This document shows, piece after piece, positions 1 to 7,104 of a stretch of 32,648 bases of DNA. The notes below the pieces were generated by a model, which was not told where the DNA came from, did not search any database, and saw only the letters and a program-made list of their open reading frames with translations. This DNA comes from Mediterranea sp. (in: CFB group bacteria) (lineage in GTDB: Bacteria; Bacteroidota; Bacteroidia; Bacteroidales; Bacteroidaceae), in assembly GCA_031287715.1 (NCBI GenBank), contig JAITSN010000013.1:1-32648 (forward strand), given 5' to 3'. Position numbers and translations under genes: made by a program. How positions within the stretch are numbered: the first letter of the stretch is position 1; every line of letters starts with the position of its first letter.

Positions 1-240
1 TTGACCCAGGTCGGGGTGAGGCTGTAGGGCTGTAAGGTCATAGGTTTTTAGCATTAGCATGACAGGCAGTCATGATGTGAATCACGGTTGCCATATTCTA
101 TAAATAAGTAGACTCCTTACTCCGGCCCAAACCGCCGTGGTAAGGGCGGCCATAACCCATGATGCGAATCACAGAAATGGCTTTGCTAAGCTTTTTGTTG
201 AAAACATCCCCGTAGCCAAGCGTGGCGCGGGGAGTTTTTT
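1..240 (+). repeat. 240-bp dispersed element, left copy (inverted partner at 32153-32392)
   Basis: This stretch matches the reverse complement of 32153-32392 with about a dozen differences by eye (roughly 95% identity). It contains two copies of the box CATGATGYGAATCAC (71-85 and 158-172) and ends in a rho-independent terminator (208-240). No convincing reading frame and no terminal inverted repeats of its own are visible. It could be a dispersed intergenic repeat or a small-RNA-like element. It begins at the window edge, so its true left end is unknown. Confidence 0.85.
208..240 (+). terminator. Rho-independent terminator at the end of the 240-bp element
   Basis: CCCCG (208-212) pairs with CGGGG (228-232), and an inner GCCA/TGGC stem closes an AGCG loop. 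A T-run follows at 235-241. The same hairpin closes the inverted copy (32161-32184), where the T-run lies on the minus strand. No gene in the window lies upstream, so it terminates either the element's own transcript or one entering from outside. Confidence 0.7.
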
Positions 241-251
241 TATAGCCCGAC

Positions 252-290
252 AGCCTCACCCCGGCCCTCTCCAAAGGAGAGGGGGAAGGA
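252..290. repeat. Dispersed palindromic repeat (CCCTCTCC-type)
   Basis: The hairpin CCCTCTCC-aaa-GGAGAGGG is preceded by GCCTCACCCCGG. Related copies occur at 18913-18953 (inside a gene), 32457-32492 and, in variant form with TTTGACCCAGG in place of the second arm, at 1-23, 32371-32400 and 32592-32624. It resembles REP-like palindromes common in bacterial intergenic DNA. Confidence 0.75.
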
Positions 291-369
291 AATGCGCGGG
301 GTTATCATCAACAATTCCTGACATTCTTAGGGCCTTCAAAAAGGGCGGTAGGGAGGGAGTCACTTTGTC

Positions 370-396
370 GTACCCAGAGAGTGACTCTCTGGGTAC
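370..396. repeat. Perfect 13-bp hairpin
   Basis: GTACCCAGAGAGT at 370-382 is followed by one base and then its exact reverse complement at 384-396. A second pairing, TACCCCC with GGGGGTA, lies just downstream (about 394-427). There is no T-run, so it is not an obvious terminator. From here to about 480 I see no gene. Confidence 0.7.
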
Positions 397-480
397 CCCC
401 CAACAGAAGGTATCCTGGAGGGGGTAGAAAGCCATATTTATTGAGTGTGGGTTTTTACAAAAAAATAAGACAAACATTGC

Positions 481-690
481 TATTTACCATTTACTATTTA
501 CCATCTCTTCATTTACCATTTACGCCGGTATTAAATTGTAAATTGTAAATTGTAAATGGTAAATGAAGAGATGGTAAATGTGAAGGCGCAGCCGCGTTAG
601 GGCGAGCAGCGGAAAGCCCACAGCGGAGCGGAACGTAGTGCAGCGAAGCAAGGACTTGCAGCGGATGGCCCGGCCGCAGGCAACGCCCTT
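481..690. repeat. Composite dispersed repeat: ATTTACCAT-rich hairpin plus GC-rich module
   Basis: Part one (481-580) is made of TTTACCAT/ATGGTAAA units and contains a perfect 28-bp inverted repeat (496-523 with 552-579, 28-base loop). Part two (about 585-690) is a GC-rich module running from CGCAGCCGCGTTA to CCGCAGGCAACGCCC. Both modules recur in reverse orientation at about 29282-29450. No gene is visible between 241 and 770. Confidence 0.8.
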
Positions 691-698
691 CTATAAAA

Positions 699-746
699 AG
701 ACAAATGACAATTGGCAGAATAGTTTCTGCTGATTGTCATTTGTCT
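699..746 (-). terminator. Terminator of gdhA
   Basis: A long hairpin whose arms share AGACAAATGACAAT and GCAGAA lies 24 bases beyond the gdhA stop. Read on the minus strand, the stem is followed by TTTTTATAG, the expected U-run. This is a standard intrinsic terminator for gdhA. Confidence 0.85.
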
Positions 747-770
747 GATTTTAATTTTTAAGGGTTGGAG

Positions 771-2108
771 TTAGATATATCCTTGCCCCATCATGGCGTG
801 GGCTACTTTCATGAAGCCGGCGATGTTGGCCCCTTTCATGTAATTGATGTAGCCGTCGGATTCTGTGCCGTATTTCACGCATTGCTCGTGGATGCCGTGC
901 ATGATGGTTTTCAACCGTTCGTCTACTTCGTTTGCTCCCCAGCTCAGATGCATGGCGTTTTGCGACATTTCCAGGCCGGACGTCGCCACTCCTCCTGCAT
1001 TGACTGCCTTGCCCGGGCCGTAGGGCACTTTGTGTTCAAGGAATTTGTCGATAGCTTCGGGCGTGCATCCCATGTTGGATATTTCGCCTACGTACCTTAC
1101 GCCGTTGCTTATCAGGGTTGCGGCGTCTTCGCCGTTCAGCTCGTTTTGGGTGGCGCATGGCAGCGCGATGTCTGCCTTTACTTCCCAGGGGCGTTTGTCC
1201 GGCACGAATGTTGCACTCGGAAACTCTTCGGCGTAAGGCTCCACGATGTCGTTGCCCGATGCGCGAAGTTCAAGCATGTAGTCAATCTTCTTCCCGCTGA
1301 TACCATCCGGATCGTAAATATAGCCGTCCGGGCCGGAGATGGTGATTACCTTGGCGCCAAGTTCGGTGGCTTTCAAGGCGGCGCCCCAGGCCACATTGCC
1401 GAAGCCGGAAAGTGCTATGGTTTTGCCGACCATTGTTTCGCCACGGACGCCGAGCATGTCGCTAACAAAGTACAGTCCGCCGAAACCCGTTGCTTCGGGG
1501 CGGATCAGCGAGCCGCCGAACTCCAGCCCCTTTCCGGTGAATGTGCCGGTGAACTCGCGGGTCAGCTTCTTGTACATGCCGAACATATAGCCTACTTCGC
1601 GGCCGCCAACGCCGATGTCGCCTGCAGGGACGTCCATATCCGGACCCAGGTGGCGCCATAATTCCAGCATGAAAGCCTGGCAGAAGCGCATGATCTCCGC
1701 ATCGCTTTTCCCGCGCGGCGAGAAGTCGGAACCGCCTTTGCCGCCGCCCATGGGCAGGGTGGTCAGCGCGTTTTTGAAGGTTTGTTCAAAGCCCAGGAAT
1801 TTCAGTATGGAGAGCGTCACCGAGGCGTGGAAGCGGATGCCTCCCTTGTACGGGCCGATGGAGTTGTTGAACTGTACGCGATAGCCCAGGTTGGTTTGCA
1901 CTTCGCCTTTGTCGTCTACCCACGTCACACGGAAAGTAAAAATACGGTCAGGTTCCACCAGCCGTTCGATGATCTTCGCTTTCTCAAACTCAGGATGTTG
2001 GTTGTATATATCTTCAATGGAAATAAGTACTTCCTTTACGGCTTGAAGATATTCAGATTCGCCGGGATGTTTGGCCTCCAAAGAGGAGATGATTCGTTCA
2101 ATATTCAT
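771..2108 (-). CDS. gdhA: Glutamate dehydrogenase, hexameric NAD(P)-type
   Basis: This enzyme interconverts glutamate and 2-oxoglutarate plus ammonia in the cytoplasm, and in Bacteroidales is a main route of nitrogen assimilation. At 445 residues it has the usual length of the bacterial hexameric enzyme. Seen in the sequence are the substrate-binding YKGG (about residue 87), PMGGGKGG with the conserved lysine at about 124, PAGDIGVGGRE with the catalytic aspartate at about 164, and the nucleotide-binding SGFGNVA loop. The C-terminus carries the SWGANEVDERL-type region. The gene stands alone, with a promoter match at 2155-2186 and a strong terminator at 699-746. Cofactor preference (NADP or NAD) cannot be read with certainty. 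Confidence 0.97.
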   Translation of the reverse strand: MNIERIISSLEAKHPGESEYLQAVKEVLISIEDIYNQHPEFEKAKIIERLVEPDRIFTFRVTWVDDKGEVQTNLGYRVQFNNSIGPYKGGIRFHASVTLSILKFLGFEQTFKNALTTLPMGGGKGGSDFSPRGKSDAEIMRFCQAFMLELWRHLGPDMDVPAGDIGVGGREVGYMFGMYKKLTREFTGTFTGKGLEFGGSLIRPEATGFGGLYFVSDMLGVRGETMVGKTIALSGFGNVAWGAALKATELGAKVITISGPDGYIYDPDGISGKKIDYMLELRASGNDIVEPYAEEFPSATFVPDKRPWEVKADIALPCATQNELNGEDAATLISNGVRYVGEISNMGCTPEAIDKFLEHKVPYGPGKAVNAGGVATSGLEMSQNAMHLSWGANEVDERLKTIMHGIHEQCVKYGTESDGYINYMKGANIAGFMKVAHAMMGQGYI

Positions 2109-2154
2109 AATAGTATTTTTAAGGAGATTTTGATAAAATGTAATCTGTTACCGG

Positions 2155-2186
2155 CAAATGTAGATATAATTTTCATTTTCCGCCAA
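2155..2186 (-). promoter_or_regulatory. Bacteroidetes-type promoter of gdhA
   Basis: On the minus strand, TTGG (complement of 2183-2186) is followed by a 20-base spacer and TACATTTG (complement of 2155-2162), matching -33 TTG and -7 TAnnTTTG. It would give an untranslated leader of about 40 bases. Confidence 0.65.
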
Positions 2187-2215
2187 GCCGGCAGCCTAAA
2201 ATTCCATATCTTCAT

Positions 2216-2223
2216 TAACTTTG
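2216..2223 (+). promoter_or_regulatory. Probable -7 element of the DUF4831 gene
   Basis: TAACTTTG matches the Bacteroidetes -7 consensus TAnnTTTG and lies about 37 bases before the ATG at 2260. No clear -33 TTG is seen at the expected distance. Confidence 0.5.
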
Positions 2224-2259
2224 TGAACTGAACATGAAAAATAATTAGACGGATTGAAC

Positions 2260-3315
2260 ATGAAAAAACCAATAGTATTGCCGGTAAGCCTGTTGTTTAT
2301 TGCAACCGCAGCCTGCGCACAGACGGAAGTAATATCGGGTGTTACACGCGGAAAAGATTTCGGCGTGGTATACATCCTTCCGAAAACCGAAATAAAAATA
2401 GAGGTGAAAGCGACTCGGGTCACGTATACTCCCGGAGAGTTCAGCCGGTACGCCGGCCGCTATCTCCGGCTGTCCGACATTTCGGATAACCCCGAACAGT
2501 ACTGGGAACTGAACGGCGTTACGGCCTCGACTGCCGGCGTGCCGGACAACGGGAACACCTACTTCGTGAAGATGAAAGACAAAACCGTCGCCCCGCTGAT
2601 GGAGCTGACGGAAGACGGCATCGTCAAGTCCATCAACATGTCCGCCGGTAGTGCGCCCGCCGAAGAAAAGGAACAGACGACGCCTGCGAAAAAGATACCG
2701 AATCCCAGAGACTACCTGACGGAAGAGATCCTTATGGCGAACTCTACCGCCAAAATGGCCGAGCTGACCGCCAGGGAGATCTACTCTATCCGCGAAAGCC
2801 GCAACGCATTGGTGCGCGGGCAAACAGAGAATATGCCCAAAGACGGAGAACAGCTGAAGCTGATGCTCAACGCCCTTGAAGAACAGGAAAACGCTATGTT
2901 GGAACTCTTCGCCGGGGTCAGGCGCAAAGAAGAAAAAACCTTCACGGTGACGCTGGTTCCCGACAAAGAGCGCGACAATGAAATCTTCGTTCGCTTTTCC
3001 CGCAAACTTGGCGTGCTTGCTGCCGATAACCTTGCCGGCGAACCGCTATACCTCACCCTGAAGAATCTTACCCCGCCGCCGCCTTTATCCGCCGATAACA
3101 AAAAGAAAGAACTGCTCGGCATCGCCTACAATGCTCCCGGAAGAGCAAGCCTGCGGATTGTTTACGGCAAAGACAGCGTATGCGAAAGCGAATTTCCCGT
3201 AACTCAGTTCGGAACGGTGGAATATCTTGCCCCGACGCTGTTTAACAAGAACTCAACGATCAAAGTCACATTCAATCCGGTAACCGGAGCATTAATCAAA
3301 GTCGACAGGGAATAG
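2260..3315 (+). CDS. DUF4831 family secreted protein
   Basis: The 351-residue product starts with a clear signal peptide (MKKPIVLPVSLLFIATAACA, then QTEV) and has no lipobox placed for lipidation, so it is probably periplasmic or outer-membrane associated. The body begins VISGVTRGKDFGVVYILPKTEIKIEV and matches my memory of DUF4831, a Bacteroidetes family of unknown function. A glutamate/lysine-rich stretch (about residues 125-150) separates an N-terminal and a C-terminal half. The ATG at 2260 is chosen over a TTG six bases upstream because it directly begins the signal peptide. The gene is divergent from gdhA and appears monocistronic. Family assignment is from recall; no function is known. 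Confidence 0.8.
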   Translation: MKKPIVLPVSLLFIATAACAQTEVISGVTRGKDFGVVYILPKTEIKIEVKATRVTYTPGEFSRYAGRYLRLSDISDNPEQYWELNGVTASTAGVPDNGNTYFVKMKDKTVAPLMELTEDGIVKSINMSAGSAPAEEKEQTTPAKKIPNPRDYLTEEILMANSTAKMAELTAREIYSIRESRNALVRGQTENMPKDGEQLKLMLNALEEQENAMLELFAGVRRKEEKTFTVTLVPDKERDNEIFVRFSRKLGVLAADNLAGEPLYLTLKNLTPPPPLSADNKKKELLGIAYNAPGRASLRIVYGKDSVCESEFPVTQFGTVEYLAPTLFNKNSTIKVTFNPVTGALIKVDRE

Positions 3316-3341
3316 TATCATTACTATTTATCGAAATCCTC

Positions 3342-3539
3342 ACCCCGTACCTACATTTACTTGAAGGCTTGAAAGGCAAATGTGATGTAAACAGAGATCG
3401 TATTGTGTCTATAACCGAGCTGTATGAGTACGTGCGGAAAGGCGTCGAAGATGATGATGAAAGAAAGGACGATCAAGACCCGGTACTTTTAGGCAACTGG
3501 GATAACAATTTACCGATAGCCATTGTACGGAAGGATTAA
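3342..3539 (+). pseudogene. C-terminal remnant of a caspase-like (peptidase C14) protein
   Basis: With no start codon, this stretch reads PYLHLLEGLKGKCDVNRD and onward to ITELYEYVRKGV, then QDPVLLG, ending at TAA 3537-3539. In bacterial caspase-family proteins the peptidase domain commonly ends in a YYLLEGLKGKAD-like helix, an ELYDYV segment and a final DPQL motif, so this looks like the last 60 or so residues. DVNRDRIVSITE also has EF-hand loop spacing (D1, N3, D5, E12), with arginine where glycine is usual at position 6. The catalytic His/Cys part is absent. A neighbouring frame reads TYIYL just before the match, hinting at a frameshift. Best read as a decayed fragment. Confidence 0.5.
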
Positions 3540-3552
3540 AAATACGATAACT

Positions 3553-3587
3553 GATAAAAAAGAGCTTTCGCGCCGGCGCGACGAAGC
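3553..3587 (-). terminator. Minus-strand terminator-like hairpin with no assigned gene
   Basis: The 14-bp palindrome TCGCGCCGGCGCGA (3568-3581) is extended by GCTT/AAGC. On the minus strand it is followed by TTTTTTATC, giving an intrinsic-terminator shape. No minus-strand gene is visible upstream (3590-3660), so it may stop antisense transcription or be a remnant. Confidence 0.45.
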
Positions 3588-3637
3588 CAAAACCTTGACA
3601 GAGTCAAATGAATCAAGACGGTTTCCGGTATTTTATA

Positions 3638-3645
3638 TACATTTG
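3638..3645 (+). promoter_or_regulatory. -7 element upstream of pyrH
   Basis: TACATTTG matches TAnnTTTG and lies 17-29 bases before the two candidate start codons (3663, 3675). No clear -33 TTG is seen. Confidence 0.55.
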
Positions 3646-3674
3646 CATAAGAAACCAAATCCATGATCCATAAT

Positions 3675-4385
3675 ATGATAAGGTACAAAAGAATTTTATT
3701 GAAGCTAAGCGGCGAAAGCCTGATGGGCGGGAAACAATACGGCATTGACGAGAAACGCTTGGCCGAATATGCCGCACAGATAAAAGACATCCACCAATTG
3801 GGCGTTCAAACCGGCATCGTAATAGGAGGCGGCAACATCTTCCGTGGACTGAGCGGCGCAAGCAAAGGGTTCGACCGCGTCAAAGGCGACCAGATGGGAA
3901 TGCTGGCCACCGTTATCAACAGCCTGGCGCTTAGCTCGGCCCTTGGCGCAGTCCATGTCAAATCCCGCGTGCTGACCGCCGTACGCATGGAGCCGATTGG
4001 CGAATTTTACAGCAAATGGAAAGCCATCGAAAGTCTGGAGAACAACGAAGTGGTCATCATGTCGGGTGGAACAGGAAACCCGTTCTTCACCACCGACACC
4101 GGATCGTCGCTGCGGGGCATTGAGATCGAAGCAGACGTAATGCTGAAAGGCACGCGGGTTGATGGAATCTATACCGCCGACCCCGAAAAAGATAAAACCG
4201 CAACGAAATTCAACGAAATCACCTACGACGAGATCTACAACCGCGGATTGAAAGTGATGGACCTAACCGCCACCACGATGTGCAAAGAAAACAACCTGCC
4301 CATCGTCGTTTTCGACATGGATACGCCGGGAAACCTCAAAAAACTCATCCTCGGAGAAGACATCGGCACCCGCGTGCACAATTGA
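3675..4385 (+). CDS. pyrH: UMP kinase
   Basis: PyrH phosphorylates UMP to UDP with ATP in pyrimidine nucleotide synthesis; the bacterial enzyme is a cytoplasmic hexamer of the amino-acid-kinase fold. Seen are the N-terminal YKRILLKLSGESLMG, the IGGGNIFRG loop, GTGNPFFTTDT, and the TRVDGIYTADP segment where ATP binds. The start at 3675 (MIRYKRILLK) gives 236 residues, the usual length; an in-frame ATG at 3663 would add four residues. It is followed 63 bases later by frr, the common pairing with translation factors, although frr has its own promoter match. Confidence 0.96.
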   Translation: MIRYKRILLKLSGESLMGGKQYGIDEKRLAEYAAQIKDIHQLGVQTGIVIGGGNIFRGLSGASKGFDRVKGDQMGMLATVINSLALSSALGAVHVKSRVLTAVRMEPIGEFYSKWKAIESLENNEVVIMSGGTGNPFFTTDTGSSLRGIEIEADVMLKGTRVDGIYTADPEKDKTATKFNEITYDEIYNRGLKVMDLTATTMCKENNLPIVVFDMDTPGNLKKLILGEDIGTRVHN

Positions 4386-4388
4386 ACC

Positions 4389-4419
4389 TTTGAATTTCTA
4401 TGTTATTTTACTTACTTTG
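4389..4419 (+). promoter_or_regulatory. Probable promoter of frr-rsgA
   Basis: TTTG (4389-4392), a 19-base spacer and TTACTTTG (4412-4419) match -33 TTTG and -7 TAnnTTTG with one deviation (TT for TA). It sits in the 63-base gap between pyrH and frr. Confidence 0.5.
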
Positions 4420-4448
4420 CACAAAACGAACTTAAAAACTTAAAAGAT

Positions 4449-5009
4449 ATGTTAGACGTAAACAGTTGCATCAGCGAAGCTCAAGAAAAAATGGACATGG
4501 CCATTATGTATCTCGAAGAAGCATTTGCCCATGTCCGCGCCGGTAAGGCCAACCCGAGAATCCTGGACGGGATTCGCGTAAATTCGTATGGAAGTATGGT
4601 TCCCCTCAACAACGTGGCAGCCATAACCACTCCCGACGCCCGCAGCATCGTCATCAAGCCGTGGGACAGGAACATGTTCAAGGCGATCGAAAAAGCAATC
4701 ATCGACTCCGAGCTGGGCATCATGCCCGAAAACAACGGGGAAATCATCCGCATCGGAATCCCCCCTCTAACCGAAGAACGCCGGAAACAACTCTCCAAAC
4801 AATGCAAGGGAGAAGCCGAAACAGCAAAGATCAGCATCCGCAATGCACGGCGGGACAGCATCGACCTCCTGAAGAAAGCAACCAAGGACGGGTTGTCCGA
4901 AGACAACGAAAAAGACGCCGAAGCCAAACTCCAGAAAGTACACGACAAGTACATCAAAAAGGTAGACGACCTGCTTGCCGAAAAAGAAAAAGAAGTAATG
5001 ACCGTTTAA
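4449..5009 (+). CDS. frr: Ribosome recycling factor
   Basis: RRF acts with EF-G to split post-termination ribosomes so that subunits can be reused. The 186-residue product has the expected length and layout: an N-terminal helix with [15 protein letters not shown], the beta-rich domain II starting near [14 protein letters not shown], then the long charged helices containing [20 protein letters not shown] and ending in [20 protein letters not shown]. Its stop codon shares one base with the start of rsgA (TAATG), so the two are translationally coupled. Confidence 0.97.
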   Translation: MLDVNSCISEAQEKMDMAIMYLEEAFAHVRAGKANPRILDGIRVNSYGSMVPLNNVAAITTPDARSIVIKPWDRNMFKAIEKAIIDSELGIMPENNGEIIRIGIPPLTEERRKQLSKQCKGEAETAKISIRNARRDSIDLLKKATKDGLSEDNEKDAEAKLQKVHDKYIKKVDDLLAEKEKEVMTV

Positions 5010-5944
5010 TGGAGCGCGGGTTAGTAATCAAAAACACAGGTAGCTGGTATCACGTTAAAACAGACGGTGGAAAGGTCGTTGAGTGCAAAATCAAAGGCAA
5101 CTTCCGGCTGAAAGAAATTAAAAGCACCAACCCTGTGGCGGTGGGCGATTACGTCCACATCACAATCAACCGCGAAGGCACCGCCCTTATCACCGAAATA
5201 GAAGACCGGAAAAACTATATCGTCAGGCGCTCGTCCAACCTTTCCAAGCAGTCGCACATCCTGGCGGCCAATCTGGACCAATGTATGCTCATCGTCACGG
5301 TCAACTATCCCCAAACATCCACCATCTTCATCGACCGGTTCCTGGTTTCGGCCGAGGCCTACCGTATCCCCGTAAAACTCATATTCAACAAGATCGATGC
5401 CTACAACGGCGAAGAACGCCGGTATATGGATGCGCTTACCGAGCTGTACACGCTTATCGGATACCCGTGCTTGGCCGTATCCGCCCTGAAAGGCGAAGGG
5501 GTAGACGCCGTCAAGGAAGAACTGAAAGGAAACGTAACCCTCTTCGCCGGCCATTCGGGTGTAGGAAAATCGACGCTGGTCAATTGCATCCTGCCCGGGG
5601 TCAACATCAAAACATCCGGCATCTCCGCATACCACAATAAAGGAACACACACAACAACATTCTCCGAGATGTATCCCGTTCCGGACGATGGATATATCAT
5701 AGACACACCCGGCATCAAAGGATTCGGCACGTTCGATATGCAGGAAGAAGAAATCGGCCACTATTTCCCCGAAATATTCAAGGCGTCTTCAAACTGCCGG
5801 TACAACAACTGCACGCATCGCCACGAACCCGGGTGCGCCGTTCGCGATGCCGTCGAAAACCAATCCATCAGCGGGTCGCGCTACACATCCTACCTCAATA
5901 TGCTCGACGACAAGGAAGAAGGCAAGTACCGGTCAGCATTTTAA
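5009..5944 (+). CDS. rsgA: Ribosome small-subunit-dependent GTPase A
   Basis: RsgA (YjeQ) is a circularly permuted GTPase that checks late 30S subunit maturation. The 311-residue protein has an N-terminal OB-fold (about 1-75), then the G-motifs in permuted order: NKID (G4), SALKGEG (G5), GHSGVGKS (G1, residues 181-188) and DTPG (G3). The C-terminal zinc site is [14 protein letters not shown] (Cys, Cys, His, Cys). The ATG at 5009 overlaps the frr stop by one base; an upstream in-frame extension would run through frr in a wrong frame and is rejected. Pairing with frr fits a ribosome-cycle operon. Confidence 0.96.
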   Translation: MERGLVIKNTGSWYHVKTDGGKVVECKIKGNFRLKEIKSTNPVAVGDYVHITINREGTALITEIEDRKNYIVRRSSNLSKQSHILAANLDQCMLIVTVNYPQTSTIFIDRFLVSAEAYRIPVKLIFNKIDAYNGEERRYMDALTELYTLIGYPCLAVSALKGEGVDAVKEELKGNVTLFAGHSGVGKSTLVNCILPGVNIKTSGISAYHNKGTHTTTFSEMYPVPDDGYIIDTPGIKGFGTFDMQEEEIGHYFPEIFKASSNCRYNNCTHRHEPGCAVRDAVENQSISGSRYTSYLNMLDDKEEGKYRSAF

Positions 5945-6003
5945 ACCTTTCAGTCCCTATTCCGTCTAATTTCAACAGACGTACGTACTAAAGATGTTAT
6001 TTC

Positions 6004-7086
6004 ATGGATAAAAAAACCAGGTGGGGTATTATCATTTCCATAGCGGCGGCTTTGGCCGGCGGGATGGTTTACCGTTTCTTCCCCGGAAGCGGAACAGGCG
6101 AAGCAAAAGGCGCAACATTCCAGCCGCAGCACGGAAACGAAAGGCGTATGCTCAACGTCAATGCGGTGATTATAAAAGAACATATGCTGGTTGACGATAT
6201 AAACCCGAGAGGGCGGTTGATTCCGGACGAAGAAGTCGACCTGTCTTTCCAGACCTCCGGACAGATCGTGCAAATCAACTTCAACGAGGGCGGCCACGTG
6301 CAAAAAGGGCAACTGCTGGCTAAAGTGAACGACGCCCCCCTGCAAGCACAACTCAAAAAGCTCGACGCCCAACTGAAGCTGGCACAAGACCGGGTTTACC
6401 GCCAAAGCGCCCTGCTGGAAAAGGATGCGGTGAGCAAAGAAGCATACGAACAGGTAAAGACCGACCTCGAAGCGCTCAAGGCCGACATGCAGCTGGTCAA
6501 AGCCAATATCGACCTGACAGAACTGCGGGCGCCTTTCGACGGGATCATCGGTTTGCGCCAGATCAGCGAAGGAGCCTATGCCTCACCGGCCACAATCGTT
6601 GCCAAGCTCACAAAAATATCGCCGCTGAAAGTGGAATTCTCCATCCCTGAACGCTACGCCGGCCGGATCAAAGCCGGAACCATGGTCAGCTTCACCGTCG
6701 AAGGCAACCTGGCCACGTTCTACGCCAATGTATACGCCACCGAATCCAAAATAGACCCCGTTACCAACACGCTCACCGTTCGCGCCCTCTATCCGAACAA
6801 GAACGGCAAGCTGCTTCCGGGAACGCCGGCAAACATCTGGGTGCGCATGTTCGAACTGCCCGACGCCATCCCCATCCCCAGCCAAGCCATCGTTCCCGAG
6901 ATGGGCAAGGACAAAGTATTCCTGTACAGGAACGGAAAAGCCGAACCGGTATTCATCACCAAAGGGCTGCGCACGGCTTCGGACGTACAAGTGCTTGAAG
7001 GATTGCAGGCCGGCGACACGCTGATCGTATCGGGAACCCTGCAACTGCGTACCGGACTGCCCGTTACGCTCGACAACATCAACTAA
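6004..7086 (+). CDS. RND efflux periplasmic adaptor (HlyD/MFP family)
   Basis: The adaptor links the inner-membrane RND pump encoded next to an outer-membrane channel. The 360-residue protein has an N-terminal membrane anchor (WGIIISIAAALAGGMVY) without a lipobox. The lipoyl-like half-motif SGQIVQINFNEGGHVQKGQ is near residues 80-105, a coiled-coil hairpin is at about 110-160, the returning lipoyl half LRAPFDGIIGLRQISEGAYA follows, and then come the beta-barrel and membrane-proximal domains. It is followed 18 bases later by the pump gene. No TolC-type channel gene is linked, so the outer-membrane partner must be elsewhere. Substrates cannot be inferred. Confidence 0.92.
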   Translation: MDKKTRWGIIISIAAALAGGMVYRFFPGSGTGEAKGATFQPQHGNERRMLNVNAVIIKEHMLVDDINPRGRLIPDEEVDLSFQTSGQIVQINFNEGGHVQKGQLLAKVNDAPLQAQLKKLDAQLKLAQDRVYRQSALLEKDAVSKEAYEQVKTDLEALKADMQLVKANIDLTELRAPFDGIIGLRQISEGAYASPATIVAKLTKISPLKVEFSIPERYAGRIKAGTMVSFTVEGNLATFYANVYATESKIDPVTNTLTVRALYPNKNGKLLPGTPANIWVRMFELPDAIPIPSQAIVPEMGKDKVFLYRNGKAEPVFITKGLRTASDVQVLEGLQAGDTLIVSGTLQLRTGLPVTLDNIN

Positions 7087-7104
7087 CACACACCTCCCCG
7101 CGCC

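Noticed and set aside
137-477. Two short overlapping frames in the left repeat region
   Set aside because: They consist of the terminator, palindromic repeat and hairpins read as protein, with no conserved motif.
765-1661. Long plus-strand reading frame of 298 codons opposite gdhA
   Set aside because: It lies wholly antisense to a certain gdhA, shows no domain and looks like a low-complexity shadow of its codon pattern.
4661-5008. Longer RsgA starting inside frr
   Set aside because: The extension is frr read in another frame; the ATG at 5009 overlaps the frr stop as in a coupled pair and gives the family length.
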